Of a DNA stretch of 64,000 bases, positions 1 through 7,304 are shown one piece after another. Each line of letters begins with the position of its first letter. Position 1 is the stretch's first letter. The notes under the pieces were generated by a model. That model did not search any database. It saw only the letters and a list, made by a program, of their open reading frames with translations, and was not told where the DNA came from. A program made the position numbers and the translations under genes. This DNA comes from Streptomyces sp. RB17. GTDB taxonomy: Bacteria > Actinomycetota > Actinomycetes > Streptomycetales > Streptomycetaceae. Where the stretch lies: assembly GCF_009604455.1 (NCBI RefSeq), contig NZ_WEGL01000007.1, forward strand, positions 248,001 through 312,000, read 5' to 3'.

Positions 1-529
1 CGTTCATCTGCGTAGCCGACCACTCGTAGGTCTGCCCCAGCTTCCGCATCTGCGCCGCCGCCTCCAGGCGGACCTTCTCCTCGTGCGCCGCCAGCGCAGC
101 CAGCTCGCTCTTGGCCTTGGCGCTCACCGCTCCCGCGTCCGGGTCGTTGTGCGCCGCGTTCGCCGCGTCCAGGTTCGCCTGCGCGCCCTTGGTGTCGCGC
201 GGGATCGATACCTGCGCGTGCGCGATCGCCCCGGACGCCTCCCTCAGCCACTTCCCAGCGCCTTCGCTGAAGTCACCAAGTCGCAGAGTGGAGTTGGCCA
301 GGTCGGCGGACCAGGTGCGGAACGCGTGCGCGCCCTCGCCCTTCCATTCCACCCACTGCGGACGGACCTTGAGTTCCTCGGCGATCTTGCGAATCTCCTG
401 GGCGGCCGCGGTGAGTCGGTCCGCGGCGGCCTGCACCATGCCGGGGTCGGCCTGGTCGAGCCACGCCAGCATCTGCTCGTGACTCATGTCCTCGAAGGAC
501 GTACCACCGCCGGATCCCTTGCCAGACAT
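1..529 (-). CDS. WXG100/ESX-like protein, C-terminus beyond left edge
   Basis: The reading frame starts at ATG 529 and runs off the left edge, so only the first 176 residues are visible. The N-terminal part (LAWLDQADPGMVQAAADRL, then a WVEWKGEGAHAFRTW segment) has the alpha-helical, W-containing hairpin look of WXG100/ESX substrates; the rest is Ala-rich helix. Such Streptomyces proteins are usually 300-500 aa with a low-complexity tail, so the missing part is probably of that kind. The gene lies 28 bp downstream of another ESX-like gene on the same strand, so the two are probably one operon. A link to type VII secretion is inferred from family resemblance; no Ecc secretion gene is in the window. 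Confidence 0.7.
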   Translation of the reverse strand, partial: MSGKGSGGGTSFEDMSHEQMLAWLDQADPGMVQAAADRLTAAAQEIRKIAEELKVRPQWVEWKGEGAHAFRTWSADLANSTLRLGDFSEGAGKWLREASGAIAHAQVSIPRDTKGAQANLDAANAAHNDPDAGAVSAKAKSELAALAAHEEKVRLEAAAQMRKLGQTYEWSATQMN

Positions 530-557
530 CAGAACTCCCCCGCTCCCGTCCGCCCCA

Positions 558-1100
558 TCAGATCGAACCACCCGCGTCGCCACCCGCCGGCGCCGGCTTC
601 GACGGCTGCCCCGTCTGCGTCCCGTTCCCGCTGCTGTGGGCCTTGCTCGGCCCCTCAGGGTCGTAGCCGCTGCCGTAGTCCTTCGTCGTCTCCGCGCTGA
701 TCGCCGCCATGCGGTCACGGATGTCCAGGTCGACGTTCTGGTAGCCCTTGTGCGAGGCCATAACCGCGATGCCCATGCCCTCCATGGAGTCCGACAGCAG
801 CTTCGACAGCGTCTCCAGCTCGCTGATCACCGTCTCGTACGTGCTGAACAGCCCGGCCGCTTCTGCCCACGCTCCGGCGCCGCCCCCGAACTGATGGCGT
901 GCGAGCTGCTCCTGCCCGATCTTGCCTGGGCCTGCCTGTGAGCCCTTCAGGTCGTGGATCAGGGCATCGACGCGCTTCTGGAAGGTGGTGAAGGACGACA
1001 GTTCCGTGGCCACATCGGCGACGGCTTCGCGTGCCACGTCGAACAGGCCGGACGCCCACGACGACGTACCCGACGTCGCCCCGCCATCGCTCGGAAGCAC
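558..1100 (-). CDS. ESX-like helical small protein
   Basis: This 180-aa protein starts at GTG 1100, four to nine bases after a GGGGAGGG ribosome-binding site. It is predominantly alpha-helical (residues 15-130) with a short Gly/Ser/Pro-rich tail. Helices such as WASGLFDVAREAVADVATEL and WAEAAGLFSTYETVISELET resemble the ESX-secretion-associated partner proteins that precede longer WXG100 proteins in Streptomyces. It sits 28 bp upstream of the partial WXG100-like gene in the same direction. Heterodimerisation with that neighbour is an inference. The start could shift by a codon or two but the reading frame is clear. Confidence 0.65.
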   Translation of the reverse strand: MLPSDGGATSGTSSWASGLFDVAREAVADVATELSSFTTFQKRVDALIHDLKGSQAGPGKIGQEQLARHQFGGGAGAWAEAAGLFSTYETVISELETLSKLLSDSMEGMGIAVMASHKGYQNVDLDIRDRMAAISAETTKDYGSGYDPEGPSKAHSSGNGTQTGQPSKPAPAGGDAGGSI

Positions 1101-1609
1101 AACACCCTCCCCGTATCGTCAGAACAATCGACTGCTCACATCCGCACCAGCAACTTTAGCTACCAGCAGTGACAGGCCACAGTCGACCCGTAGCGGCGGG
1201 CGACCGAGAACAGGCCATCCATGTGGGGCCGCTCCGCCCGCAGCCGGGAGGCCGGCGGCTCGTCAGGCATGCCATCACCCAACACCCCGGCGTGATGGAG
1301 CGCATGAGCACTTGTACTCAGATGCGGGCGTTCGGCCGTTCTGAATGGCCGATACCCGACAGTGGGTGGCGCAGAGGTGACCTTGACCGGGTCCGTTGCG
1401 GCTGGTCCGCTTACTGACGATGTGACGTCGAGATCAGTGCGATCCGGGGGTGTGTACGTGATCTGGGTGCACCTGTATGTGCCGTGCCGACCAACCCGCT
1501 GCTCACTCCGCACGGCGACAAGAGGGGTGCCGAGGTCAGGAGCCCCGCAGGATCAAGATTCGCTGCCACCGAGACGCTCTTCGCACAGCGGGACAGCGGA
1601 GCCTGTGGC
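1101..1609. other. Divergent intergenic region
   Basis: About 500 bases separate the minus-strand ESX-like operon from the plus-strand STAND NTPase gene. An in-frame GTG at 1484 would lengthen the NTPase by 42 residues, but those residues look non-native and the ATG at 1610 is preferred. I see no gene, strong hairpin or repeat here; promoters for both directions must lie in it. Confidence 0.5.
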
Positions 1610-4390
1610 ATGAGGATGCGGCGCGGAGCGGCACTCGCCGTCGTCGCCGGTGGCGGCGCGGTCACCACGATGCTCGTGGGTCTGGTGACAAACGCGGTGT
1701 CGGCGCAGTCGCATTGGCCGTCCTGGTTGGGCTGGTTACAAAGGCATCCTTGGCTGTCGTTCGTCATACTGGGGGTGATCGCGGCCGCGCTGGCCGCGAT
1801 CCTTACTGTGCTGGACGATCGTCGGCCCTCGCGGCTGGACCCTGAGCCTGTGCTCCGAGCGGACGACCGGTCAGGCCCGCCCGGCGCCGCCCTGGTGCTG
1901 CGGTCGCTGCCTCGTGACACCTCGGCATTCACCAACCGGTCCGCCGAGCTGGAGTCGCTGGTCCAGTCGGTCCGTGCGGCGCAGGAGTCAGGCGAAGGTC
2001 TCCCGGTCCATGTGATCGACGGGATGCCGGGCGTCGGGAAGACCGCCTTCGCCGTGCACGCGGGCCACGTCCTGTCGGAGCGGTTCCCGGACGGACAACT
2101 CTTCGTGAACCTCAACGGGCACACACCCGGACGCAACCCAGTGCAGGCCACCGAGGCTCTGGCCTCGCTGCTCGCCGCCGCCGGTGTGCCGACGCAGCAG
2201 ATCCCTGTCGGTGACGACGTCGGAGCAGTGACCGAGGCACGGGCGGCCATGTGGCGCAGCCGGCTCGCGGGGAAGAAGGCGCTGCTCATCCTCGACAACG
2301 CGGGCAGCTACCGGCAGCTGGAGCCGCTGCTCCCCGGCGAGAGCGAATGCCTGGTGCTGGTGACGTCGCGCAAACGGCTGGCCGCACAGGAGGAGGTGGT
2401 ACTGCCGGTTCAGGCGCTGCCACCGGATCACGCGGTGGATCTGTTCGTACGGCTCAGTGGCCGGCCAGCCGACGCACTCGACAGGGACGTGCTCGGGGAA
2501 ATGGTCCGGCTGTGCGGGTGCTTGCCGCTCGGGGTATCACTGCTCGCTGCACGACTGCGGCATCACCCCTCCTGGAGTGCTGCGGATCTGCACGCGAGGC
2601 TCGTTGAGGCCCGGGACCGGCTGGGCGAACTGCGGGCTGGGGAGCGTGCGGTCGCCGCGACCTTCGACCTGTCCTATCAGGACCTGGCAGCGGAGTTGCA
2701 GCACTTCTTCCGGACCCTCGGTCACTACCCCGGTACGGATCTCGACGCGTACGTCGGGGCGGCGCTCGCCGCGGTCACGGTGGCGGGTGCCCGCGACCAG
2801 CTCGACGCGCTCTACGACGCCCACCTGATCGACGAGCATCCGGGAAACCGTTACCGGCTTCACGACCTCCTGCGCGATTACGCCCGCGGTCTCGCTGACG
2901 AAGGAGGCAGCATGGACCACGTACAGGCCGTCCGGCGTGTGGGCACCTACTATCTGGCCGCACTCGCCGTCGCCAACGATCACATCGCCCGAAGGGGCGC
3001 GGTCGCTTCACCTCCGCCGGATGATGCCGGAGAGGTGGAAACCCCGCCCTTGGAGTCGCGCCCGGCTGCACTGAGCTGGCTGGAGGACGAGCGGCCCAAC
3101 ATCCTGGCCTGCATTCGGCGGGCGAACGCCCTCTCTCTGTACGACCTGGTGATCCGTCTGGCGGCAGCCATGGCGCCCTTCCTGCGGCAGGCCGGCCCCT
3201 GGGACCAGGCCGTGGGGCTGCACCGGACGGCCACCGAGGCCGCCCGGCACACCGGCGACCAGCGGGCACTGGCCGACGCGCTGACCGAACTCGGCGTCAT
3301 ACGACGCTTCATGGCCGCTTATCCCGAGGCGACCGAGGCCCTCAACGAGGCCGTCACGCAGTACGACGCGGTCGGCGACCACGGCGGCAAGGCTGACTCC
3401 CTAAACCAGCTCGGCATCGTCTGGTACCTGACCGCGGACAACGACGCCTCGGCCCGCGCCCAGACCGAGGCCCTGGCCCTCTACCGCGAGATCGACCACC
3501 GGCTCGGACAGGCCAACGCCCTCGCCGACCTCGGCATGGTGCGACGCCAGACCAGCAACTTCGACGCAGCCGTCGAGGCCCAGTCGGAAGCCCTGTCGCT
3601 CTACCGTGAGCTCGGCGACCGGTACGGGGAGGCCAACTCCCTGCGCGATCTCGGCGTCGTGCACTGCCTCATGGGCGAGTACGAGCAGGCCGCGCAACGG
3701 CACCTCGAGGCGTTCGGCATCTACGAAGAACTCGACGATCGTGTCCACCAGGCGTACGCCCTCAACGAGCTGGGCGTCGTACGGCGGGTCACCGGGGATC
3801 TCGACGGCGCTCGCGAGTCCCACACTCAGGCCCTGGAGTACTTCACCGAACTCGGCGAACGGTTCGGGCGCGCGACCTGCATCCGCTATCTCGGCGCACT
3901 GGACAGGCTGACCGGAGACGCGACGACGGCGAGCCGCGTGCTGGAGGAAGCCCTGGAGGCGTACCGCGATCTCGGCAGCCGCGGGGGCGAGGCCGCCTCA
4001 CTCGGCGAGTTGGGGGCCGCTCGCGCGGCTGTCGGTGACCAAGATGGTGCTGTCGAGGCGTTCGATCAGAGCCTCGGCATCCTCCGCGAACTCGGCGATC
4101 GCTGTGGTGAGGCGGAGGTCCTGAACCACTGGGGAACGCTGCTGCGTACGTCCGACGACCTGGGCGCGGCGCGCCGCCGCTTCGAACAGGCGCTGGCGAT
4201 GGCGCAGGCCATCCGGTGTCCGTTGGAGGAGGCACGAGCACTGGAGGGAGTAGGCCGCTGTAACTGGGTGATCGACGGCCCCGAACAGGCAGAGCGGCCC
4301 CTACGCGAAGCTCTGGCCATCTACCGGCAGTTGGGCGTGATTGCATCGGCTGATGACATCGAGCGTTTCCTGGTGTCGCAGGCCGGATGA
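1610..4390 (+). CDS. haaT: Membrane-anchored STAND NTPase with TPR repeats, HaaT-like
   Basis: The 926-aa product has two hydrophobic segments near the N-terminus (about residues 7-28 and 45-66). An NB-ARC-type NTPase domain follows, with Walker A GMPGVGKT at about residue 142, a LILDNA Walker B and an LPLGVSLLA region. The C-terminal half is a run of 40-residue TPRs, each carrying variants of ALNELGVVRRxTGDLDGA. It is the first gene of a cluster encoding a small precursor, a radical SAM/SPASM enzyme and a GNAT enzyme. NCBI names for such clusters include a 'cyclophane-containing RiPP biosynthesis TPR protein HaaT', and FxsT is the analogue in FxSxx clusters; this naming is from memory. STAND proteins act as ATP-driven switches, so a regulatory or sensing role is plausible. 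The alternative upstream start is GTG 1484. Confidence 0.8.
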   Translation: MRMRRGAALAVVAGGGAVTTMLVGLVTNAVSAQSHWPSWLGWLQRHPWLSFVILGVIAAALAAILTVLDDRRPSRLDPEPVLRADDRSGPPGAALVLRSLPRDTSAFTNRSAELESLVQSVRAAQESGEGLPVHVIDGMPGVGKTAFAVHAGHVLSERFPDGQLFVNLNGHTPGRNPVQATEALASLLAAAGVPTQQIPVGDDVGAVTEARAAMWRSRLAGKKALLILDNAGSYRQLEPLLPGESECLVLVTSRKRLAAQEEVVLPVQALPPDHAVDLFVRLSGRPADALDRDVLGEMVRLCGCLPLGVSLLAARLRHHPSWSAADLHARLVEARDRLGELRAGERAVAATFDLSYQDLAAELQHFFRTLGHYPGTDLDAYVGAALAAVTVAGARDQLDALYDAHLIDEHPGNRYRLHDLLRDYARGLADEGGSMDHVQAVRRVGTYYLAALAVANDHIARRGAVASPPPDDAGEVETPPLESRPAALSWLEDERPNILACIRRANALSLYDLVIRLAAAMAPFLRQAGPWDQAVGLHRTATEAARHTGDQRALADALTELGVIRRFMAAYPEATEALNEAVTQYDAVGDHGGKADSLNQLGIVWYLTADNDASARAQTEALALYREIDHRLGQANALADLGMVRRQTSNFDAAVEAQSEALSLYRELGDRYGEANSLRDLGVVHCLMGEYEQAAQRHLEAFGIYEELDDRVHQAYALNELGVVRRVTGDLDGARESHTQALEYFTELGERFGRATCIRYLGALDRLTGDATTASRVLEEALEAYRDLGSRGGEAASLGELGAARAAVGDQDGAVEAFDQSLGILRELGDRCGEAEVLNHWGTLLRTSDDLGAARRRFEQALAMAQAIRCPLEEARALEGVGRCNWVIDGPEQAERPLREALAIYRQLGVIASADDIERFLVSQAG

Positions 4391-4527
4391 GCCAAGCGCG
4401 TGGCCGGTTTCCCTGTGTTGCGGTGAGTGGCCGGACTGCTACGTTGCGAGCCGTTCTGTCGCCTTCAACCACTGCCGTCGCACCGCGCCCGTCCCGTCTC
4501 GGGCACGTCCTCCACGAGGAGCGTTGA

Positions 4528-4719
4528 ATGCCGTCACGTACGTCTCTTTCCACGTCGCACGCCATGGCCCCCGCCGGTCAGCAGCCCGCCCGGGGCAACG
4601 TGGTCCTGGACCGCGTCGCCGCCCGAGTACAACAGCGCCGGTTGACCGAACAGGCTGCGACGAACCGCGTTGGCGACGGCGCCCACGCCGCCTCGCTCAT
4701 CTGGCCCTGGCCGTTCTGA
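4528..4719 (+). CDS. haaA: Cyclophane RiPP precursor peptide, HaaA-like
   Basis: A 63-aa peptide starts at ATG 4528, six bases after a good GAGGAG ribosome-binding site. The first 50 residues look like a leader: Ser/Thr-rich, then a charged helix (VVLDRVAARVQQRRLTEQ). The C-terminus is HAASLIWPWPF (residues 53-63), rich in the aromatic residues that three-residue cyclophane-forming radical SAM enzymes use. The maturase gene starts 13 bp downstream. I recall an NCBI family 'HaaA family cyclophane-containing RiPP peptide' that fits this HAAS motif and neighbourhood. Which residues are crosslinked (His53, Trp59 or Trp61) cannot be told from sequence. No transporter or protease gene is adjacent. 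Confidence 0.82.
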   Translation: MPSRTSLSTSHAMAPAGQQPARGNVVLDRVAARVQQRRLTEQAATNRVGDGAHAASLIWPWPF

Positions 4720-4732
4720 ACACCTGACATCG

Positions 4733-5896
4733 ATGACGAGGCTCGAAGTCGCCGTTCCCTTCCGGACAATCATCCTCAAGATCGCCAACCGCTGCAACAT
4801 CGACTGTGACTACTGCTTCGTCTTCAACTCCAAGGACCAGTCGGCGCGGCACCTGCCCGCCCGGATGGGCCTGGACATAGCCCGAGCCGCAGCCCGCAGG
4901 ATCGGCGAGCACGTCATGGCGCACGACCTCCCGGCCGTCCATGTCGTACTGCACGGCGGAGAACCGCTGCTCGCCGGTGTCCGGCACATGGCCGACCTCC
5001 TCGCTGCTGTTCGGGAGAGGATTCCGGCGAGCACCGAGGTGCACTTCGAGCTCCAGACCAACGCGACACTTCTCTCCGAGACGTGGCTGGACCTCTTCGA
5101 GCAGTACGGCGTGGTGGTGGGCGTCAGTCTCGACGGGCCGCCGGCCGCGAACGACCGGCACCGGCTCACCCACCACGGGCGATCCAGCTCGGCCTCCACC
5201 GTGCGCGGCATCGAACTCCTGCGATCCCGGCCGCACCTGTTCGCCGGACTGCTCGCCGTCGTGGACCTGGCCAACGACCCGGTCGAGGTCCACGACTACC
5301 TGGCCTCCTTCGAGCCCCCTGTGATCGACTTCGGCTTCCCACACGGGACCCACGACGATCCACCCCACCGCAACGACCCGAGCGTGCCCGAGTACGGGCT
5401 CTGGATGAGCCAGGTCTATGACGCCTGGCTCGACCGCCCGGACCACCAGCACAGCGTCCGGATGCTGGAGGACATCGTCGCGCTGAACTCCGGCGTGCGC
5501 AGCTCGGTGGAGACGCTCGGGCTGGCTCCACCCACCAGCGTCGTGATCGAGTCCGACGGCAGCATCGAGGGCGTGGACACCCTCCGCTCCGTCGAGGAGG
5601 GCGCCACCAGCCTCGGGCTCGACGTCTTCAACGACTCCTTCGACACTGCCGTCCGCCACCCCAAGCTCCGGCACCGCCAGCAGGAGGGCACGGTCGCACT
5701 CGCCGAGGAGTGCCAGAGTTGTCCCCTGGTGGCGGTGTGCGGCGGCGGATACCTGCCGCACCGCTTCAGCACAGACCGTGGGTACCGCAACCCGTCCGTC
5801 TACTGCGCGGACCTGGCGTATCTCATTCGGCACGTCCAGGGTTCTCTACAGGGGTACGGCTGGGTGCTGGATGCTGCTGCGCCGGCCGCCCCCTGA
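4733..5896 (+). CDS. haaB: Radical SAM/SPASM cyclophane-forming peptide maturase, HaaB-like
   Basis: The 387-aa enzyme carries the radical SAM CxxxCxxC motif (CNIDCDYC, Cys21/25/28), the GGEPLL SAM-binding motif and a Cys-rich SPASM-type C-terminus with cysteines at about 327, 330, 336 and 358 (CQSCPLVAVCGGG, then VYCADL). This layout matches FxsB/HaaB-type maturases that make C-C bonds on peptide substrates. I chose ATG 4733 because it follows the precursor stop by 13 bp and begins directly before the barrel; an upstream in-frame ATG at 4670 would overlap the precursor gene. Its substrate is expected to be the 63-aa peptide encoded immediately upstream. Maturase class is secure; the exact crosslink is inferred. 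Confidence 0.88.
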   Translation: MTRLEVAVPFRTIILKIANRCNIDCDYCFVFNSKDQSARHLPARMGLDIARAAARRIGEHVMAHDLPAVHVVLHGGEPLLAGVRHMADLLAAVRERIPASTEVHFELQTNATLLSETWLDLFEQYGVVVGVSLDGPPAANDRHRLTHHGRSSSASTVRGIELLRSRPHLFAGLLAVVDLANDPVEVHDYLASFEPPVIDFGFPHGTHDDPPHRNDPSVPEYGLWMSQVYDAWLDRPDHQHSVRMLEDIVALNSGVRSSVETLGLAPPTSVVIESDGSIEGVDTLRSVEEGATSLGLDVFNDSFDTAVRHPKLRHRQQEGTVALAEECQSCPLVAVCGGGYLPHRFSTDRGYRNPSVYCADLAYLIRHVQGSLQGYGWVLDAAAPAAP

Positions 5897-5948
5897 CCGC
5901 ACCGCAGCCCGCCCGAGGCTCACCCCGCACGAGAGGAGCTGTACGCCG

Positions 5949-6428
5949 ATGACCGTAACGATCCGGCCGGCCGAGAAGAACGACATCCGACAGCTGGCCA
6001 GGCTGATCGAGGAGATCGAGCGGTTCTACGGCACTGCGGATGCCGACATCCAGCCGTTCGACGAGCGTCAGGCACAGGTCGAGGAGGCGCTCTTCGGGTC
6101 GCCGCCTCTGGCTTCCGCCCTGGTGGTCGAGGACGAGGCGGGCGACATCGTGGGCCTCGCCGCGTACTCGTTCCTCTGGCCGAGCGCCGGTTCCACCCAC
6201 TCCCTCTTCCTCAAGGAGCTGTACGTCCGTGACACCCTGCGCCGGCAGGGCATTGGCGCCCAGCTGATGAGCGAACTCCGTGACCTGGCTACGGCACGCC
6301 CCGGTTGCACCCGCCTGGAATGGATGACCGACCGAGTGAACTCGGACGCGCGCACCTTCTACCGATCGCTCGGGTTCGAGGAGGACAACGAGAAGATCGT
6401 CTACCGGATCGGCACCAGCACGACGTGA
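5949..6428 (+). CDS. haaN: GNAT N-acetyltransferase of the RiPP cluster, HaaN-like
   Basis: The 159-aa protein is a complete GNAT domain, with an LFLKELYVRDTLRRQGIGAQLM core containing the Q/RxxGxG/A acetyl-CoA loop and a C-terminal ARTFYRSLGFEEDN segment. It starts at ATG 5949 after a GAGAGGAGC ribosome-binding site, 52 bp downstream of the radical SAM gene on the same strand, so it is probably co-transcribed. NCBI has a 'cyclophane-containing RiPP N-acetyltransferase HaaN' (from memory), which fits position and fold. The likely role is acetylating the N-terminus of the released core peptide or a side chain; this is inference from context. Confidence 0.78.
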   Translation: MTVTIRPAEKNDIRQLARLIEEIERFYGTADADIQPFDERQAQVEEALFGSPPLASALVVEDEAGDIVGLAAYSFLWPSAGSTHSLFLKELYVRDTLRRQGIGAQLMSELRDLATARPGCTRLEWMTDRVNSDARTFYRSLGFEEDNEKIVYRIGTSTT

Positions 6429-6775
6429 GTCTCTGGAAGGCATCGCTGAACTCTCAGCACACGCCGCGGAGTGCCTGGCGCAAGAGTTCGTACAGCGGGA
6501 ACGAGGACTCGTACTGCGTCGAAGTCGCCGACTTCTCCAACGAGGTCGGCGTCCCGGACTCCAAGAACCCAGACGGGCCCGAGCTACTCTTCGGTATGCC
6601 CGACTGGGCAGGCTTCGTCGCAGCTGTCGGGGTGGGACACCTCGGCTCCTTGCTCAAGCCCGGCCGCGTGGGCAGCGAGCATGGTCACGCGATTGAACGA
6701 GGTGTCGGCACCGATGCAACTGAGGACGCGGGCGTCACCCTGCAGAAAGCCGCGCAGGCTGTCAACCAAATGTGA
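6425..6775 (+). CDS. DUF397 domain protein with C-terminal extension
   Basis: The gene starts at GTG 6425, overlapping the stop of the acetyltransferase gene (GTGA), which suggests translational coupling. Residues 10-60 form a typical DUF397 domain (WRKSSYSGNEDSYCVEVAD, VPDSKNPDGPELLFGMPDWAGFV). DUF397 proteins normally pair with XRE-DUF5753 regulators and end shortly after this motif. Here the frame continues for about 55 unrelated residues, so the 116-aa length is unusual and the tail may be a fusion or read-through into decayed DNA. No XRE-DUF5753 partner is adjacent, which makes a role alongside the RiPP cluster possible but unproven. Confidence 0.7.
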   Translation: MSLWKASLNSQHTPRSAWRKSSYSGNEDSYCVEVADFSNEVGVPDSKNPDGPELLFGMPDWAGFVAAVGVGHLGSLLKPGRVGSEHGHAIERGVGTDATEDAGVTLQKAAQAVNQM

Positions 6776-6836
6776 CGACCGAGAGGTAGATCATCGTGCC
6801 CTGATCAGTGGCTTCCGGGTCAAGGCTTGACGAACT

Positions 6837-7304
6837 TCACGGCCGCCATCGGATCAAGGCAGGCATGGCAGCGTGGTCGGTGCCTTCCATCGTCACGATG
6901 ACTTCTCGGCCCGTCGCCGTTCCCAGCCAGGTCACGAAGGCGCGAACGGGTGCGAAGGTCGCCTTGTCGACCACGTCGGAGGGATCGAAGGTGAACTCGA
7001 TCTCTTCAATGTCGAAGAAATAGCAGGTGAACCACACGCCGTCGACGTCGATGGCCAGGCTCGCCGATTCCTCCGGGTCCTGCTCAAGCCGGGACCATAC
7101 GACAGAGGCGTCCAAGGCACCGCTCTCCGTGGTGCCGGAGAGCGTCCAGGTAAGGACATGATTCCCCGGGACAACGGGCAGCCCGTCGAACATGCGCCGC
7201 CAGTCGTCGATCGTGGTGTCGAGGACGCAGACGTCCCGCAGTGCTCCGTCTGCGACGAAGTCCTCTGCTCGGTATGCCGGTTCGGTCTCGTGCTGCCCCG
7301 CCAT
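6837..7304 (-). CDS. Putative immunity protein for the RHS toxin
   Basis: This 155-aa acidic protein starts at ATG 7304, overlapping the stop codon of the RHS gene (TGATG), so the two are translated together. I do not recognise the family. The sequence has mixed alpha/beta character with a strongly acidic middle (WFTCYFFDIEEIEFTFDPSDVVD), typical of small cytoplasmic proteins that neutralise a basic toxin. Position immediately after a polymorphic toxin C-terminus is the main evidence for an immunity function, following the standard toxin-then-immunity order of RHS and CDI loci. Confidence 0.6.
   Translation of the reverse strand: MAGQHETEPAYRAEDFVADGALRDVCVLDTTIDDWRRMFDGLPVVPGNHVLTWTLSGTTESGALDASVVWSRLEQDPEESASLAIDVDGVWFTCYFFDIEEIEFTFDPSDVVDKATFAPVRAFVTWLGTATGREVIVTMEGTDHAAMPALIRWRP

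Noticed and set aside
6584..6769. Minus-strand frame of 61 codons (VDSLRGFLQGDARVLSCIG ...) opposite the DUF397 tail
   Set aside because: It looks weakly protein-like and could be a relic, but there is no family match, no ribosome-binding site and it overlaps a supported gene.
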